Origin: Pseudoalteromonas rubra
GTDB lineage: Bacteria; Pseudomonadota; Gammaproteobacteria; Enterobacterales; Alteromonadaceae
Direction of reading: 5' to 3'
Assembly (NCBI RefSeq): GCF_005886805.2
Contig: NZ_CP045430.1
Location: forward strand, 62,001 to 126,000
DNA: 64,000 nt
Position numbers and translations under genes: made by a program. Under the pieces are notes generated by a model. It searched no databases. It was not told the origin of the DNA and was given only the letters and a program-made list of their open reading frames with translations. Position 1 is the first letter of the stretch; every line of letters starts with the position of its first letter. Shown here in pieces: positions 17,047-28,000 of this stretch.

Positions 17047-19923
17047 TTATTCAAAACGCGCCTTCTTATAGAGCTCAGCCATAGAGTCGAGCTTCACTTC
17101 ATTTGGTAAAGTCGCGAATGGTTTATCAGCGAACTTCTTGCCACGGATCTGCACATTGATTCTTGATGCCTCAGTATTGAGCATACTTTGCTGGTAATAA
17201 GACTGGATATCAGCCAGTGTCACCTGTTCCATTGCGGCGATGAGCTTTGCTTTGGAGTCAAATGTCAAATTGTCACGATACCAGTCAATCAGGAATGGCT
17301 GAGACTCTTCTGCAAGATTCTTAGGGACCTGCTTCAAAGACAAAAGGGCAGCCTGCTTGAGCTGTATAAAGGCTTCTTCATCGAGCTCTTTCAATGCCTG
17401 GGTATATTCCTGTCGATAGCGGTCAAATCGTGCCTGCATTGACTGCACATCTAATACGGGAGTCTGAATATAAAAGCCAAACGCCGAGTGCTCGTCAATA
17501 CTTTGTGCAACTGCGCCTACAGCGTAGGCTAGCTGCTCTTCGGTGCGTAAAGCATTAAATAAATGGCTGCTCAAATGGGATTTAAGTATCTGGGCCGCTG
17601 CTTTTTGAGCATACCCAGGTACCGGGTGGACAAACATATCAACAATAGCGACGTCTGCCGTCTCACTGTCTTGCTGCCAGACCAGCGCTTCTCCTGCTTT
17701 CGGTTTTAGAAAATCAGCACGAACATAGTCATTGCGCTCAACAGGCTTTGACAGTGTTCCCTTGACCTGTTTCACTACCTCCGCAAGGAATTGTTTATCG
17801 TAATTACCATACCCAAATATTCGCACAGTGTGATGGTTCAAAATATCATTTTGAGCCTTACTGAATGTATCTCTGGTCATCTTAGAGGCCGTATCAATCA
17901 ATCGTACTTCATCGAAATTACCTGTACGTACAAGAGATTGATACCGACCGAATGCCTGATAGAACGGAAATTGCTGACGTTGATTTTTAATATTGCGGAT
18001 AAATCGATCAACGGCCTGTTCAAGTTGCTTAGCCGTTGGTTGCACTTTTAACCCTTCCAGTGACTGAGACAACAGCATCCCCTGCTTATCTGTAAACCCT
18101 GATAAGGTAAGCAATAAGCCATTGTTCACACTCATTCGCATCCCCATACCCGCAACCGATGCTTCTGTTTGCAATTTCGCTTTTTCTATTGCGTATAGAT
18201 CGGCCCACAGTGCTGCGGCAACCCGCACCTGCACACTGTCTAACATCAGCGGAGAGTTAATATGAACCAATAAGCGACCCTTTGGTTGTTCACCATATTT
18301 TTCGCTGGTCTTTTGCCAAACTGCGACTGTACTATCTTCATATATTTTGTCGACTGTATCCGAACTTTCTGACTGCGTAACAACATCGAATTGCTCAGGA
18401 AGTAGACGATTTATACTTGGGAGCGACAACTCTGGCGCTGGCTCACCTTGCCAAGATGCAATTTCTTGCTCTGTGATATCGGTAATCTGATAACGACCAT
18501 CATAAAAATGTAGTTTTTGGTCATTTGGTTCTTGTTTGCTGATATACCAAACCCTTAGCCGTTGTGGATTCAGTTGTTCCAAAACACTTTTAACGGCTTG
18601 CTCGTTAAAATCAGCAAAGTGGTAAGGTGCATTAATAGCATGGTTCAACGGATATTTTTGCATACTATCGGCAAGATCAGAAACGTAAGCAAATTCATCA
18701 CCCCGCTCTAAGAAACGAAACTGATTGGCAAGAGAAGTTCTGATCTCATTAAAGTACTTGCTGTCGATTCCCTGCTCTTTGATCAATGCAATATATTGCA
18801 TGACAGTCGCGACAATTTGCTCACGTTGTTGCATGCCTTGATCGGTCAACTGGATATCTACGCTTAAAGCGCCGAAGTTACCGTACAAATCTGGCGTAGC
18901 ATTAGCTGTGAGCTCAGAGATCCACCCTTTTTGTTTAAGCACCTGCGCCGGACTGCCTTGCATTTCATTACTAAGCAGATACGTCACGAAATAATTTGGC
19001 TTAAACGCAAATTCTTCGCGATTATTGGCGATGGTAAAGTCCAGCTTCAGCGTCTTAACATCTTCATTAGGCACATAATGAATACGCTTCTTTCCTAGCT
19101 TCAAAAAATCCAGCTCAGCGTCTACTTGTGGCTTTTCTATTTGCTTGTCTTCAATCGTAGCAAAATATCGCTGCGCTTTTTTAGTCATATCAGACAAAGG
19201 TAAATTAGATATCATCGCCAACTTCATGATATTTGAAGAATAATACTTGTTATAAAAAGCAACGGTTTCCTGATGCAGATTACTGCCAGGCTTGTCGCCT
19301 AAGGTTTCCAGGTTTCCAATCAAAAAGCGATTCGCCGGATGCGAGCCCATCATACTACGTGACAGTTTATATTGACCAAAGAAGTCCAATTCACGGCGCA
19401 TTGACCATTCGGCGTTAACTGCATTCTTCTCTTTGTCGGTATACTCAGGGTAAAGCTTGGGTGCTTTAAAAAAATCAGAAAAGCGGTCGAGTGCTTCATC
19501 ATAGGCCTGATTATTTACCTTGAACATATAGTTAGTGATGTCTAACCAGGTATAAGCGTTGTGAGACCCGCCATTACGGCTCATAAAGTCTTTGTAACCC
19601 TGTGTATCGGGAAAACGGTCAGTGCCCAGAAAAAGCATATGTTCCAGGTAGTGGGCCATCCCTTGCTGTGACATAGGATCATGAAGTAAACCAACGCCGA
19701 CACTTAACGCCGCTGCTGACTTTTCAACTTCAGGGTCTGAAACGAGAATGACTTCTATGCCATTTGATAGAGTAAGCGTCTTATACTGTCGATTGTCATT
19801 CGGGCTGACAACCAGCTCCTTAGCTAAAGGTGCAACTGAGGTATTTCCCGCTCCGTTATGCGTTGCCACACACCCGGACAACAAAGCCAGCGTGATACTG
19901 GCCACTAACATCGTTTTTTTCAT
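17047..19923 (-). CDS. ptrA: Pitrilysin-like M16 zinc peptidase, lipoprotein form
   Basis: This 958-residue peptidase is close in length to E. coli protease III (962). The inverted zinc motif HYLEH is at 91-95 (His91, Glu94 as base, His95) and the distal ligand Glu172 is in NAVNAEW. The 77-residue distance from His95 equals that in E. coli pitrilysin. Three further M16 modules follow. The N-terminus has a lipobox (LLSGC, Cys18), so the protein is probably membrane-tethered in the periplasm rather than soluble. It would degrade peptides of insulin-B-chain size. The symbol reflects family and length. Confidence 0.88.
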   Translation of the reverse strand: MKKTMLVASITLALLSGCVATHNGAGNTSVAPLAKELVVSPNDNRQYKTLTLSNGIEVILVSDPEVEKSAAALSVGVGLLHDPMSQQGMAHYLEHMLFLGTDRFPDTQGYKDFMSRNGGSHNAYTWLDITNYMFKVNNQAYDEALDRFSDFFKAPKLYPEYTDKEKNAVNAEWSMRRELDFFGQYKLSRSMMGSHPANRFLIGNLETLGDKPGSNLHQETVAFYNKYYSSNIMKLAMISNLPLSDMTKKAQRYFATIEDKQIEKPQVDAELDFLKLGKKRIHYVPNEDVKTLKLDFTIANNREEFAFKPNYFVTYLLSNEMQGSPAQVLKQKGWISELTANATPDLYGNFGALSVDIQLTDQGMQQREQIVATVMQYIALIKEQGIDSKYFNEIRTSLANQFRFLERGDEFAYVSDLADSMQKYPLNHAINAPYHFADFNEQAVKSVLEQLNPQRLRVWYISKQEPNDQKLHFYDGRYQITDITEQEIASWQGEPAPELSLPSINRLLPEQFDVVTQSESSDTVDKIYEDSTVAVWQKTSEKYGEQPKGRLLVHINSPLMLDSVQVRVAAALWADLYAIEKAKLQTEASVAGMGMRMSVNNGLLLTLSGFTDKQGMLLSQSLEGLKVQPTAKQLEQAVDRFIRNIKNQRQQFPFYQAFGRYQSLVRTGNFDEVRLIDTASKMTRDTFSKAQNDILNHHTVRIFGYGNYDKQFLAEVVKQVKGTLSKPVERNDYVRADFLKPKAGEALVWQQDSETADVAIVDMFVHPVPGYAQKAAAQILKSHLSSHLFNALRTEEQLAYAVGAVAQSIDEHSAFGFYIQTPVLDVQSMQARFDRYRQEYTQALKELDEEAFIQLKQAALLSLKQVPKNLAEESQPFLIDWYRDNLTFDSKAKLIAAMEQVTLADIQSYYQQSMLNTEASRINVQIRGKKFADKPFATLPNEVKLDSMAELYKKARFE

Positions 19924-20214
19924 TAACTATCCATCTCAATACACTATTTTAGCCTGGTGAATCCAAGGCTATTATCGATATTCAAACGCTACCATTTAAC
20001 CCCGATACAATTCAATCTCCGCCATATATTTTAGCCACTTACAGGCCCAATACACCTATCTTTCAAGCGCTCGGGACTCACCCGTTAGGCCTTCTTATGC
20101 CTATTAGTAATAATAATCACAAAACTTAAAAGAATTTTTTATCACATTAGTTTATCCATTTGATAACATTAGGCGCAAAATATAATGACAACTACAGATC
20201 ATCAGGGGCACATA
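19924..20214. other. Divergent intergenic region
   Basis: This 291-base region separates the M16 gene from a small plus-strand gene. AT-rich stretches suit promoters in both directions. No gene, repeat or RNA structure was recognised. Confidence 0.45.
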
Positions 20215-20400
20215 ATGGAAATAAATCAACCGATCTGCGATTTTGGGCTACACAGCGGAGAACCATACTGCAAATTACCAGTGAGCTTTCTGAACTGGAT
20301 GGTCGCAACCGGCCATGCCAAACAGGCGTTAGCCAAAGATGAACTTACTCGCAGGCACAATGCAGTATGTGACTCAAGAATGAAGTCAAAAGTTCAATAA
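20215..20400 (+). CDS. Small DUF3820-like protein
   Basis: This 61-residue protein starts at ATG 20215, seven bases after AGGGG; a longer frame from 20185 has no such site. The pattern 'FGLHSGEPYCKLPVSFLNWM' followed by 'LAKDELTRR' recalls DUF3820 modules ('FGKHKGKPL..LP..YL.W'), which occur alone or at the C-terminus of exonuclease X-like proteins. The role is unknown. It precedes ushA by 71 bases on the same strand. Confidence 0.6.
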   Translation: MEINQPICDFGLHSGEPYCKLPVSFLNWMVATGHAKQALAKDELTRRHNAVCDSRMKSKVQ

Positions 20401-20471
20401 TCAGCTATATTTACTTAGAGCTTTTAGTTTAAACTAGAGCGCATAGTTTTAGTCCCCACTGAAGTAAATTT

Positions 20472-22073
20472 ATGCGCTTTATCATTCCGTCGCTGCTGGC
20501 ACTATCGCTGACAGCGTGCTATTCGACACAACAGTCAACTAATCCGTCAACAGATAATACGATCCGCTACCTCACTGTGTTACACACCAATGATCACCAT
20601 GGCCGTTTTTGGCACAATGAAGATGGTGAGTATGGTATGGCAGCCAGGAAAACCCTGCTTGACCAACTCAGAGCGAAAGCCCATGCGCAAGGCCACAGTG
20701 TCGTATTACTGTCTGGCGGTGATATAAATACTGGTGTGCCTGAGTCCGATTTACAACATGCCGAACCTGACTTCAAAGGCATGAGCCGGCTAGGCTATGA
20801 TGCTATGGCCATCGGAAACCATGAGTTTGACAATCCGCTGGATGTGCTTGATAAACAAATTGCCTGGGCCAACTTCCCGCTCCTGTCAGCTAATATATTA
20901 CATAAGCACAATGGCGAGCACGCCTATCAGCCTTATACTGTTATTGAGAAGCAAGGTCTTAAGATCGCAATTATTGGATTGACGACCGTTGATACAGTAA
21001 AAATTGCTAATCCAGAGTTTGTAGGGGGCTTAGATTTTGTAGATCCTGCGCCTATCACTGCCCAGCTATCTGAGCAGATCAAATCGCAATACAATCCTGA
21101 TGTAACCATTGCAGTAACCCACATGGGCCATTACCACGACGCTTCTTTTGGAATTAACGCACCAGGTGACGTGACACTTGCCCGCAACGTGCCTGAAGGT
21201 ACGCTCGATATGATCATCGGTGGTCATTCACAGGAGCCCGTATGTATCGACGAAAATGGTACTGAAGACAATAACTTCGTACCTGGGAAGGCGTGTAAAC
21301 CAGATCAACAAAACGGTATCTGGATAATGCAAGCTCATGAATGGGGTAAATATGTCGGTAAAGCGGTATTCAAAATTTCAGACGGCAAAAAAACACTACA
21401 AAGTTATGAGTTGTTACCGGTTAATCTTAAAAACGCTCAGGGACAATGGGCTACTAAATACATCGAACACGATCCTGAATTAAAAGCTTTCCTTGCACCA
21501 TTCCAGAAAACAGGTGAAAGCAAAATCTCAGGGGCTGTTGGTGAAGTTGATGCCTTTCTGGATGGACGCAGAAGCACGGTTCGCTTTAAACAAAGTCCAT
21601 TGGGAGATTTAGTTATCAAAGCGCAAATGGCGGCCGTTGGAGCAGACTTTGGCTTTATCAGTGGTGGCGGTATACGCGCCAGTATTAAAGCAGGCGAAAT
21701 AAGCTATAAAGATATTCTTACCGTGCACCCATTCGGAAACCGAATTGCTTATATCGATTGGCGTGGCGAACAGCTCCTAGACTATTTGTCAGTGGTTAGT
21801 CGCTTTCCGCCAGACTCAGGCGCCTATTTGCAATATCACGGTATCGAATTCGATTTACTCAATGGTGAACTGGCGAACGTAAAAATCCAGGGGCAGCGCG
21901 TTGAACCAGACAAGACCTATCGTATGAGTATCAATAGCTATAATGCTGCCGGGGGCGATGGCTACCCAGTGTTAACTGACCAACCGGGATTCACAGCGAC
22001 AGACAGCACAGATGCTCAGGTCCTGAAAGACTATATTGAACGTCATACTCCGATCAAGCGCTCGTCTTTATAG
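20472..22073 (+). CDS. ushA: UshA/NutA-type 5'-nucleotidase / UDP-sugar hydrolase lipoprotein
   Basis: The 533-residue enzyme hydrolyses extracellular nucleotides and UDP-sugars to nucleosides for uptake. The metallophosphoesterase domain carries the dimetal motifs LHTNDHHGRF, LLSGGDINTG, IGNHEFDN, THMGHY and GGHSQEP. The C-terminal 5'-nucleotidase domain has 'QSPLGDLVIKAQM', 'SGGGIRASIKAGEI' and 'YNAAGGDGYP' (substrate specificity loop). A lipobox (LTAC, Cys16) marks a lipoprotein, as in Vibrio NutA, whereas E. coli UshA is soluble. It functionally fits the udp/cdd nucleoside salvage genes further along. Confidence 0.93.
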   Translation: MRFIIPSLLALSLTACYSTQQSTNPSTDNTIRYLTVLHTNDHHGRFWHNEDGEYGMAARKTLLDQLRAKAHAQGHSVVLLSGGDINTGVPESDLQHAEPDFKGMSRLGYDAMAIGNHEFDNPLDVLDKQIAWANFPLLSANILHKHNGEHAYQPYTVIEKQGLKIAIIGLTTVDTVKIANPEFVGGLDFVDPAPITAQLSEQIKSQYNPDVTIAVTHMGHYHDASFGINAPGDVTLARNVPEGTLDMIIGGHSQEPVCIDENGTEDNNFVPGKACKPDQQNGIWIMQAHEWGKYVGKAVFKISDGKKTLQSYELLPVNLKNAQGQWATKYIEHDPELKAFLAPFQKTGESKISGAVGEVDAFLDGRRSTVRFKQSPLGDLVIKAQMAAVGADFGFISGGGIRASIKAGEISYKDILTVHPFGNRIAYIDWRGEQLLDYLSVVSRFPPDSGAYLQYHGIEFDLLNGELANVKIQGQRVEPDKTYRMSINSYNAAGGDGYPVLTDQPGFTATDSTDAQVLKDYIERHTPIKRSSL

Positions 22074-22077
22074 TCAT

Positions 22078-22114
22078 TAAAAAATGTTGGGGTATACCAA
22101 ATACATACCCCAAC
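22078..22114 (-). terminator. Rho-independent terminator of the minus-strand two-gene unit
   Basis: GTTGGGGTAT and ATACCCCAAC (22086-22095 and 22105-22114) form a ten-base-pair stem. On the minus strand a run of six T follows. Confidence 0.85.
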
Positions 22115-22117
22115 GTG

Positions 22118-23038
22118 CTACTTACCAATAACTTCAACGTCATTGGCTCCCAATGCCTTTAGCCCATAGCTATGCAACTTAGAACGTGAACCTTCGCCAT
22201 GTGCTTTAGGCGGGTAAAGCTTTAACCTGAGATCGGGTTGGTGTGTCAGTAACTCATCCAGTGCAGCACGTATTTCACTGAGAGTTTTCTCCAGACTGTT
22301 CGAAAAGTTAGGACGCTTCCTGATAGTATGTCCCAACGCGACTAAGCGATGAAAGTACTTATCAGCAATATCCAATAGCTCATCTGGCAACTCTTTATTC
22401 TGGTTCAACGATACTTTCGGGTTATGTAAACAAAACTCCAGTAACGCAAGATAAAAACACAAGGGCTTGTTGGCCAACTGAACCTGACACGCTTTGTCTC
22501 CACTAAGACATAAGGTCTTTGAGTATAAATCCACAACCAGGTGCTGTGGTTGAGGTTTAGCCGTCACTGTTGTTGCTTTTTGCCGCTTAGCCTGTTCTCT
22601 TTTATTTGATACGGATTTATAAAAAGCCAGGTTTAACAATGCGATTAAAATGGGAATGATGTACAACCAATAGTTATGGCTGGTATTAGCCTGATAGCCG
22701 ATAGCCGTATCGCCATCTGCACCTGAAAGTAACAGCTGGCCTTCTTTCAACTCTCCGTCACTACTGGCAATACTCTCTATCCGGATCCGACTGGTTTTCT
22801 TTTGTAAGTTGTCGTTGAGCGCATCAATGTACGCCTGCACCCGGGTTGCGTCACCGGCGTAATTCAGGTGTGGGACCGCAATAGGAAGCCTGTTCTTATC
22901 CAGCGCCACTCTTAACTTAATACTATCTAAATCTTGCTCGATAGCGTGTCGAATTGCGTGCTCATGTGCAAAAGCAAAAATCACCGTAAAAATGACACTA
23001 TATATAGCAAACGCAAGCATACCCGTTTTACGACTCAT
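22118..23038 (-). CDS. Membrane-anchored protein with cytoplasmic winged-helix-like C-terminus (candidate one-component regulator)
   Basis: The 306-residue protein has TM1 at 7-24, a ~98-residue periplasmic domain, TM2 at 123-140 and a cytoplasmic part (141-306). That part reads like a winged-helix output: a beta pair 'LVVDLYSKTLCLSG', helix 'KPLCFYLALLEFCL', and a recognition-like helix 'EKTLSEIRAALDELL'. The ATG at 23038 has GGAGA directly upstream; the longer TTG frame uses that ribosome site itself as codons. It overlaps the preceding binding-protein gene by 11 bases. I do not recognise a named family. A ToxR-like mode, with sensing outside and DNA binding inside, is inference. Confidence 0.6.
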   Translation of the reverse strand: MSRKTGMLAFAIYSVIFTVIFAFAHEHAIRHAIEQDLDSIKLRVALDKNRLPIAVPHLNYAGDATRVQAYIDALNDNLQKKTSRIRIESIASSDGELKEGQLLLSGADGDTAIGYQANTSHNYWLYIIPILIALLNLAFYKSVSNKREQAKRQKATTVTAKPQPQHLVVDLYSKTLCLSGDKACQVQLANKPLCFYLALLEFCLHNPKVSLNQNKELPDELLDIADKYFHRLVALGHTIRKRPNFSNSLEKTLSEIRAALDELLTHQPDLRLKLYPPKAHGEGSRSKLHSYGLKALGANDVEVIGK

Positions 23039-23924
23039 TTTTTTCTCCAATAAAATAAACAGGTAATTTGTTGCATTGCCAGTACAAATCTAATTCGTCA
23101 AAGTAACTTGAGCCATTGTTTTTGGCTACTTCCTGTAATAGATTCTGTAACGCACAAGCCAGATCCGTGTTGTCGACATCCATTTTCATGTACCAACGGC
23201 TACCACTAATATTTTCTCCAATCGGTGTAATGTAATTAGCAGAAAAGCGGCTTTCGTCGCTTTCTTGCCAGTAGGTGGCGATAATGTCCAGCTCGCCAGA
23301 TGACAGCTTTTCTCTCAGTACCTGATGGGAGCTGACGTACTGGATATCCAGAACACGCATATCCAGTTCAAGCCGTTTAAACATCTGCTTAGGAATAATG
23401 TGGCCGGAACGACTGGTGGGATAATCGAGCAAGCCAATTTTTTTATCTAAAAAATAGGCTTTGTCTAATCTCGGCTTTTCCCGATTTGAGATAAAAAAGG
23501 CTGTGTAGGTAGGGTAACCCACGACTGGCATATAATTGTAGGTCGATTGTGCTTTCAGCGCGGCCATAACATTGTCTTTTGACAACGTCAGATCAGCAAG
23601 CCCCTTCGCGATATAGTCAATTTGCTCAGCCAGCTCACCACTATAGCGCACTTCGACGTGGCCATATTGTTTGGCCACCACTTCATTCAGACACAAGGCA
23701 GGCGCCAGCCTGCGGGCCAATGGTTCGACGGGTACATGTACCCTGAACACGGCTTGGTTACTGCTGGAACGTGTTTTACATGAGACGCTACTTTCAACCA
23801 GTTTTGGTAACTCACCAATGGGTCTGGCCGTGAGGTTACTAGCAAGTAACCAACAGCACCAGACTGAGAGAAACAAAACTGTAACAATAGTTGTTTTATT
23901 GCTTAGAGAGTGATTATATTTCAA
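23028..23924 (-). CDS. PhnD-like periplasmic substrate-binding protein, regulator partner
   Basis: The 298-residue exported protein has an N-terminal hydrophobic segment (13-30) and a type II periplasmic-binding fold of the PhnD/phosphonate-binding kind. Signs are 'RVHVPVEPLARRLAP', 'VRYSGELAEQIDYIAKGLADL', 'FISNREKPRL', 'KKIGLLDYPTSRSGHIIPKQMF' and 'LSSGELDIIATYW'. The only usable start is a TTG at 23924, since an in-frame TAA lies shortly upstream. There is no transporter gene beside it; it overlaps a two-TM putative regulator, so it may be a sensor subunit rather than an uptake protein. Confidence 0.65.
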   Translation of the reverse strand: MKYNHSLSNKTTIVTVLFLSVWCCWLLASNLTARPIGELPKLVESSVSCKTRSSSNQAVFRVHVPVEPLARRLAPALCLNEVVAKQYGHVEVRYSGELAEQIDYIAKGLADLTLSKDNVMAALKAQSTYNYMPVVGYPTYTAFFISNREKPRLDKAYFLDKKIGLLDYPTSRSGHIIPKQMFKRLELDMRVLDIQYVSSHQVLREKLSSGELDIIATYWQESDESRFSANYITPIGENISGSRWYMKMDVDNTDLACALQNLLQEVAKNNGSSYFDELDLYWQCNKLPVYFIGEKNES

Positions 23925-24145
23925 AACATCATATTTCTTTTATTGCGCGCCCCTATATTAGATCAATTTTTATTACTCATTGCAATAGGTAATCTTACTA
24001 AAAAGATATAAGCATTTGTTTTTACTGCTTTATTAACAAGAAATTATGAATCTCATTGAGTCCTTTTCTTTTTCTGAAAAATCCGGACAATTGGCCGCAT
24101 TCCAAATGAGTAAACAATACCCATTTTAGGTAATGAGAGATTTTG

Positions 24146-24982
24146 ATGTTACTAGCTTCTATTAAGGGTTTAGCGTTATCTGCGCTGCTTATAAGCACCA
24201 GTGCCTGGTCTTGGGGCATGAATGGCCACAGAGTAGTAGGTGAGTTAGCCCAACAGCACCTCACCCCTGCGACAGAAAAAGCAGTAAAAGCCCTGTTATC
24301 TGAAGATTCTTTGGCCGAGGTATCTACCTGGGCAGACGAAATGCGTGCTAACCCAGATACGTTTTGGAAAAAACAATCTGGCAAGTGGCATTACATCAAT
24401 ATTAAAGATCCCAACAAGATGGCTCAACACAACAAAGCGATTGAGCACAAACATCAGGTTAAGCATATTCTCGATGGGATCAATTACGCCGTTACCACAC
24501 TAAAAAATACCAAAGCCTCAAAAGAAGACAAGCAGTTTGCCTTAAAGTTCCTGGTGCATCTTGTAGGTGATGCTCATCAACCATTTCATGCAGGTCGCAG
24601 CGAAGATCGCGGTGGTAACTTAATTAAAGTGACCTTTTTTAAAGAAGAAACTAATCTACATTCCGTATTCGATACTAAACTCATTGAGCATCAGTCTCTG
24701 TCATATCGCGAGCTAAGCGACTTTATTATCACGCGCGACAAGCAGAAAATTGCTCACATGTTAGACAGCCGCCCTGCCGACTGGCTTTTGGAGTCAAATC
24801 AAATAGCTGAAAAGATTTATGACAGCAATGAAACTGACATCAGCTGGGGGTATATTTACAGGTACACCCCCGTTGTAAAGTCTCGGCTTCTACACGGTGG
24901 GATTAGGCTAGCTGGATTGCTAAACCAAATTTTTGACAAAAATTCAAGGCCACTCGAAACTGCATTGAAAGCAGTTAAGTGA
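24146..24982 (+). CDS. S1/P1-type zinc-dependent nuclease, secreted
   Basis: The 278-residue phospholipase C/P1-fold enzyme degrades single-stranded RNA and DNA. The signal peptide ends near SAWS, so the mature protein would start at Trp23 in WGMNGHR, the conserved N-terminal zinc ligand of S1/P1 nucleases. Further zinc ligands lie in 'EVSTWADEMR', 'WHYINI' and 'FLVHLVGDAHQPFHAG..DRGGN'. ATG 24146 (after GAGAG) was preferred over the adjoining TTG. It could feed nucleotides to the ushA product; this is inference. Confidence 0.92.
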   Translation: MLLASIKGLALSALLISTSAWSWGMNGHRVVGELAQQHLTPATEKAVKALLSEDSLAEVSTWADEMRANPDTFWKKQSGKWHYINIKDPNKMAQHNKAIEHKHQVKHILDGINYAVTTLKNTKASKEDKQFALKFLVHLVGDAHQPFHAGRSEDRGGNLIKVTFFKEETNLHSVFDTKLIEHQSLSYRELSDFIITRDKQKIAHMLDSRPADWLLESNQIAEKIYDSNETDISWGYIYRYTPVVKSRLLHGGIRLAGLLNQIFDKNSRPLETALKAVK

Positions 24983-25029
24983 ACTTGACGATTATTATTT
25001 AATAAACCTATAACACGGGAAACAACATA

Positions 25030-28000
25030 ATGAAAACGCAACTACGCAAAACGGCCCTATCGCTTGCAGTTATTGCAGGTATTGGCGCTAGTGGTGCTGC
25101 ATTCGCTAACGAAACCTCTTCATCTGTTAAAGGTCAGATCGTTGGCCCTAACGGCAACCCTGCCGTAGGCACAACTATCACGATCATGCACTTACCTACT
25201 GGCTCTACAAAAGTCACAAGTGTTAACGATGCAGGTTACTTCAGTGCCAAGGGTCTGCGCGTTGGTGGTCCTTACCAAATTATCGTTGATTCAAACAAAT
25301 ATGAAGATCAGCTGCTGGAAAACGTTTATCTTTCTCTGGGCTCTGAGTACCCAGTAAACGTTCAACTGCAGCCGCAATCAAGCATGGAACAGATCGTGGT
25401 TACTGGTCGTCCTATCAGCCAAATGTCTGGTGGTACAGGTCCAGCGGCAACTTTCACTCTAGAAAATCTACAAGAAGCGCCGGCTATTAACCGCGACCTG
25501 AAAGACATCGTTCGTGCAGATCCACGTGTATACGTTGACGAAAGCCGCGGTGCAATCCAGTGTGGTGGTGGCCACCCACGTTTCAACAGCTTGACACTAG
25601 ATGGCGTTCGTATGAACGACAACTTCGGTCTAAGCTCAAACGGTTACCCAACTGTACGTGCTCCTTTCTCTTTCGACTCAATCGAGCAAGTAGCAGTAGA
25701 ACTGGCACCTTTTGATGTTCAATACGGTGGTTTCACGTCTTGTAATATCAATGCTGTAACTAAGACTGGTTCAAACGAAATCCACGGTGGCGTATTCTAT
25801 GACTACACCAACGATTCAATGAAAGGTGACAAAGCAGACGGCGAAGAATTTGATCCAGGTAACTACACTGAAAAACGCTACGGTTTTAACGTGGGTTTAC
25901 CAGTGATAAAAGACAAACTGTTCTTGTTCACTTCTTACGAAAAGCTAGAGGGTGTAGAGCAGTTCCAGTACTCAGCATTAGAAAAAACTGTTACCCGCGA
26001 CGATATTGACAGAATCACAAAAATTGCAGCTGAAAAGTATGGTTACGATGTTGGTGGCATGACACCGAGTATGCCAGTAGAAGACGAGAAACTACTCGTT
26101 AAGCTTGACTGGAACATCAATGATTCTCACCGTGCAAACCTAGTGTATAACTACAATGATGGTTTCAGACTAGACCAGTCTGATCAGGCCAGTAATAAGT
26201 TATCTCTTGGTAGCCACTTCTATGAGCAAGGCGCTGAGTTCACGTCTATCGTTGCTTCAGTCTATTCTGACTGGAATGACGATTTCTCTACAGAAGTACG
26301 TGTTGGAAAATCTGACCTTGACGCGCGCCAGCAATCGCTAGATGCGGCAAGCGGTTTTGGTGAGTTCCAGGTTGATACTGTCGGTGAAGGTACAGTTTAC
26401 TTCGGCCCTGATGATTCTCGCCACTCCAATGACCTGGATTGGGATAACTTCACACTGAAGCTAGCTGGTACATACTACCTGGACCAACATACCATCACAG
26501 CAGGCTATGAATACGAAGACCTCAACGTTTTCAATCTGTTTATGCAGCAAACGCAAGGTGAGTTCGTTTTTGACTCTATTGAAAATTTTGAAAACCAGGT
26601 AGCCTCTAAAATTGACTATAATAACGCGGCTGGCACAAACAACCCGGATGATGTCGCGGCATCATTCTCTTATCAGCAGCATACATTCTACATCCAAGAT
26701 GAGTACAGCTTCACTGATATTGATGCGACTTTGACATTCGGTTTACGTTATGACAAATACACCAGTGATGACCGCCCCACCAAAAATGAAAACTTTAGCG
26801 AGCGTTATGTAACGGCAGATGGTATGCCACTCGATAACAGTAAAAATATGGACGGTATCGATCTTGTGCAACCTCGTGTAGGTTTCAACTGGTACGTTGA
26901 CGACGCACTAGAACTACGCGGCGGTGTCGGCCTGTACTCAGGTGGTAACCCGAACGTTTGGGTGTCTAACTCTTACTCAAATGACGGTGTAACACAAATC
27001 GGCACATCTCGTCGCGATTACAACCTGGCTGGGGCAACGTTCACAAACTTCAATGGTGGTACCGCTGGCTTCGATGTACCTCAGGAAATGTTTGATGAAG
27101 TAGCTGGTAAAACTGTGGGCGCAGGTGACGGTGCCGTAAACTTTATTGCTCCTAATTTCGAACTACCTTCAGAGTGGAAATTTGCCCTTGGTGCAACTTA
27201 TACAACAGAAGATGAGTATGTATTCAGCGCAGACTGGCTATACACGAAGAAGCGTGATTCAGCACTGGTTATTGATGTTGCCCTGAAAGACTCAGGTAAA
27301 ACAACATTTGACGGTCGCCCTATCATCGAAGCATATGACTCGAATGACTCTCGTTCAGGCGACTACATGCTGACCAACGTCTCAGGTGACGACGGTGAAG
27401 CGCAGACTCTGTCTTTCTCTGTTGCTAAGCGTTATGAGAATGGAATCAACTTCACATTGTCTTATGCTTACACTGATTCAAAAGACGTAAACCCAATGAC
27501 TAGCTCTACTGCAGGCTCTAACTACGGCAACCTTGCAGTCAGTAACCCAACTAACCCAGGTCTGGCAACTTCTGACTATGAAGTACCACACCGCTTTACA
27601 CTTCAGTTAGGTTATAAGCATGAGTTCTTCGACGGTTACGCGACTAAGTTCAACCTGTTTGGACAAGCGAGTGAAGGCCAGCCATATAGCTACCTGTATC
27701 GAAATGATAGAAAAACAGGCACGTATACATGGGGCGATTCAAGCTGGAACCGTTCAGGTCGTCAACTAATTTACGTACCACTTGAAAACGATCCAAACGT
27801 AGAATACGACATGTCTGCTGAAGAGCTAAAAGAGTTTAACGACTTTATTGCAGCGGAAGGTCTTGAGCGTGGCCAAATCGTAGCCCGTAACTCTAAAAAT
27901 GCCGACTGGTTGGTTAAGTTTGACTTTAAAGTGACTCAAGAACTGCCTGGCCTAATGGATGGTCACAAAGGTGAAGTCTTCTTCGTAATAGACAACCTGA

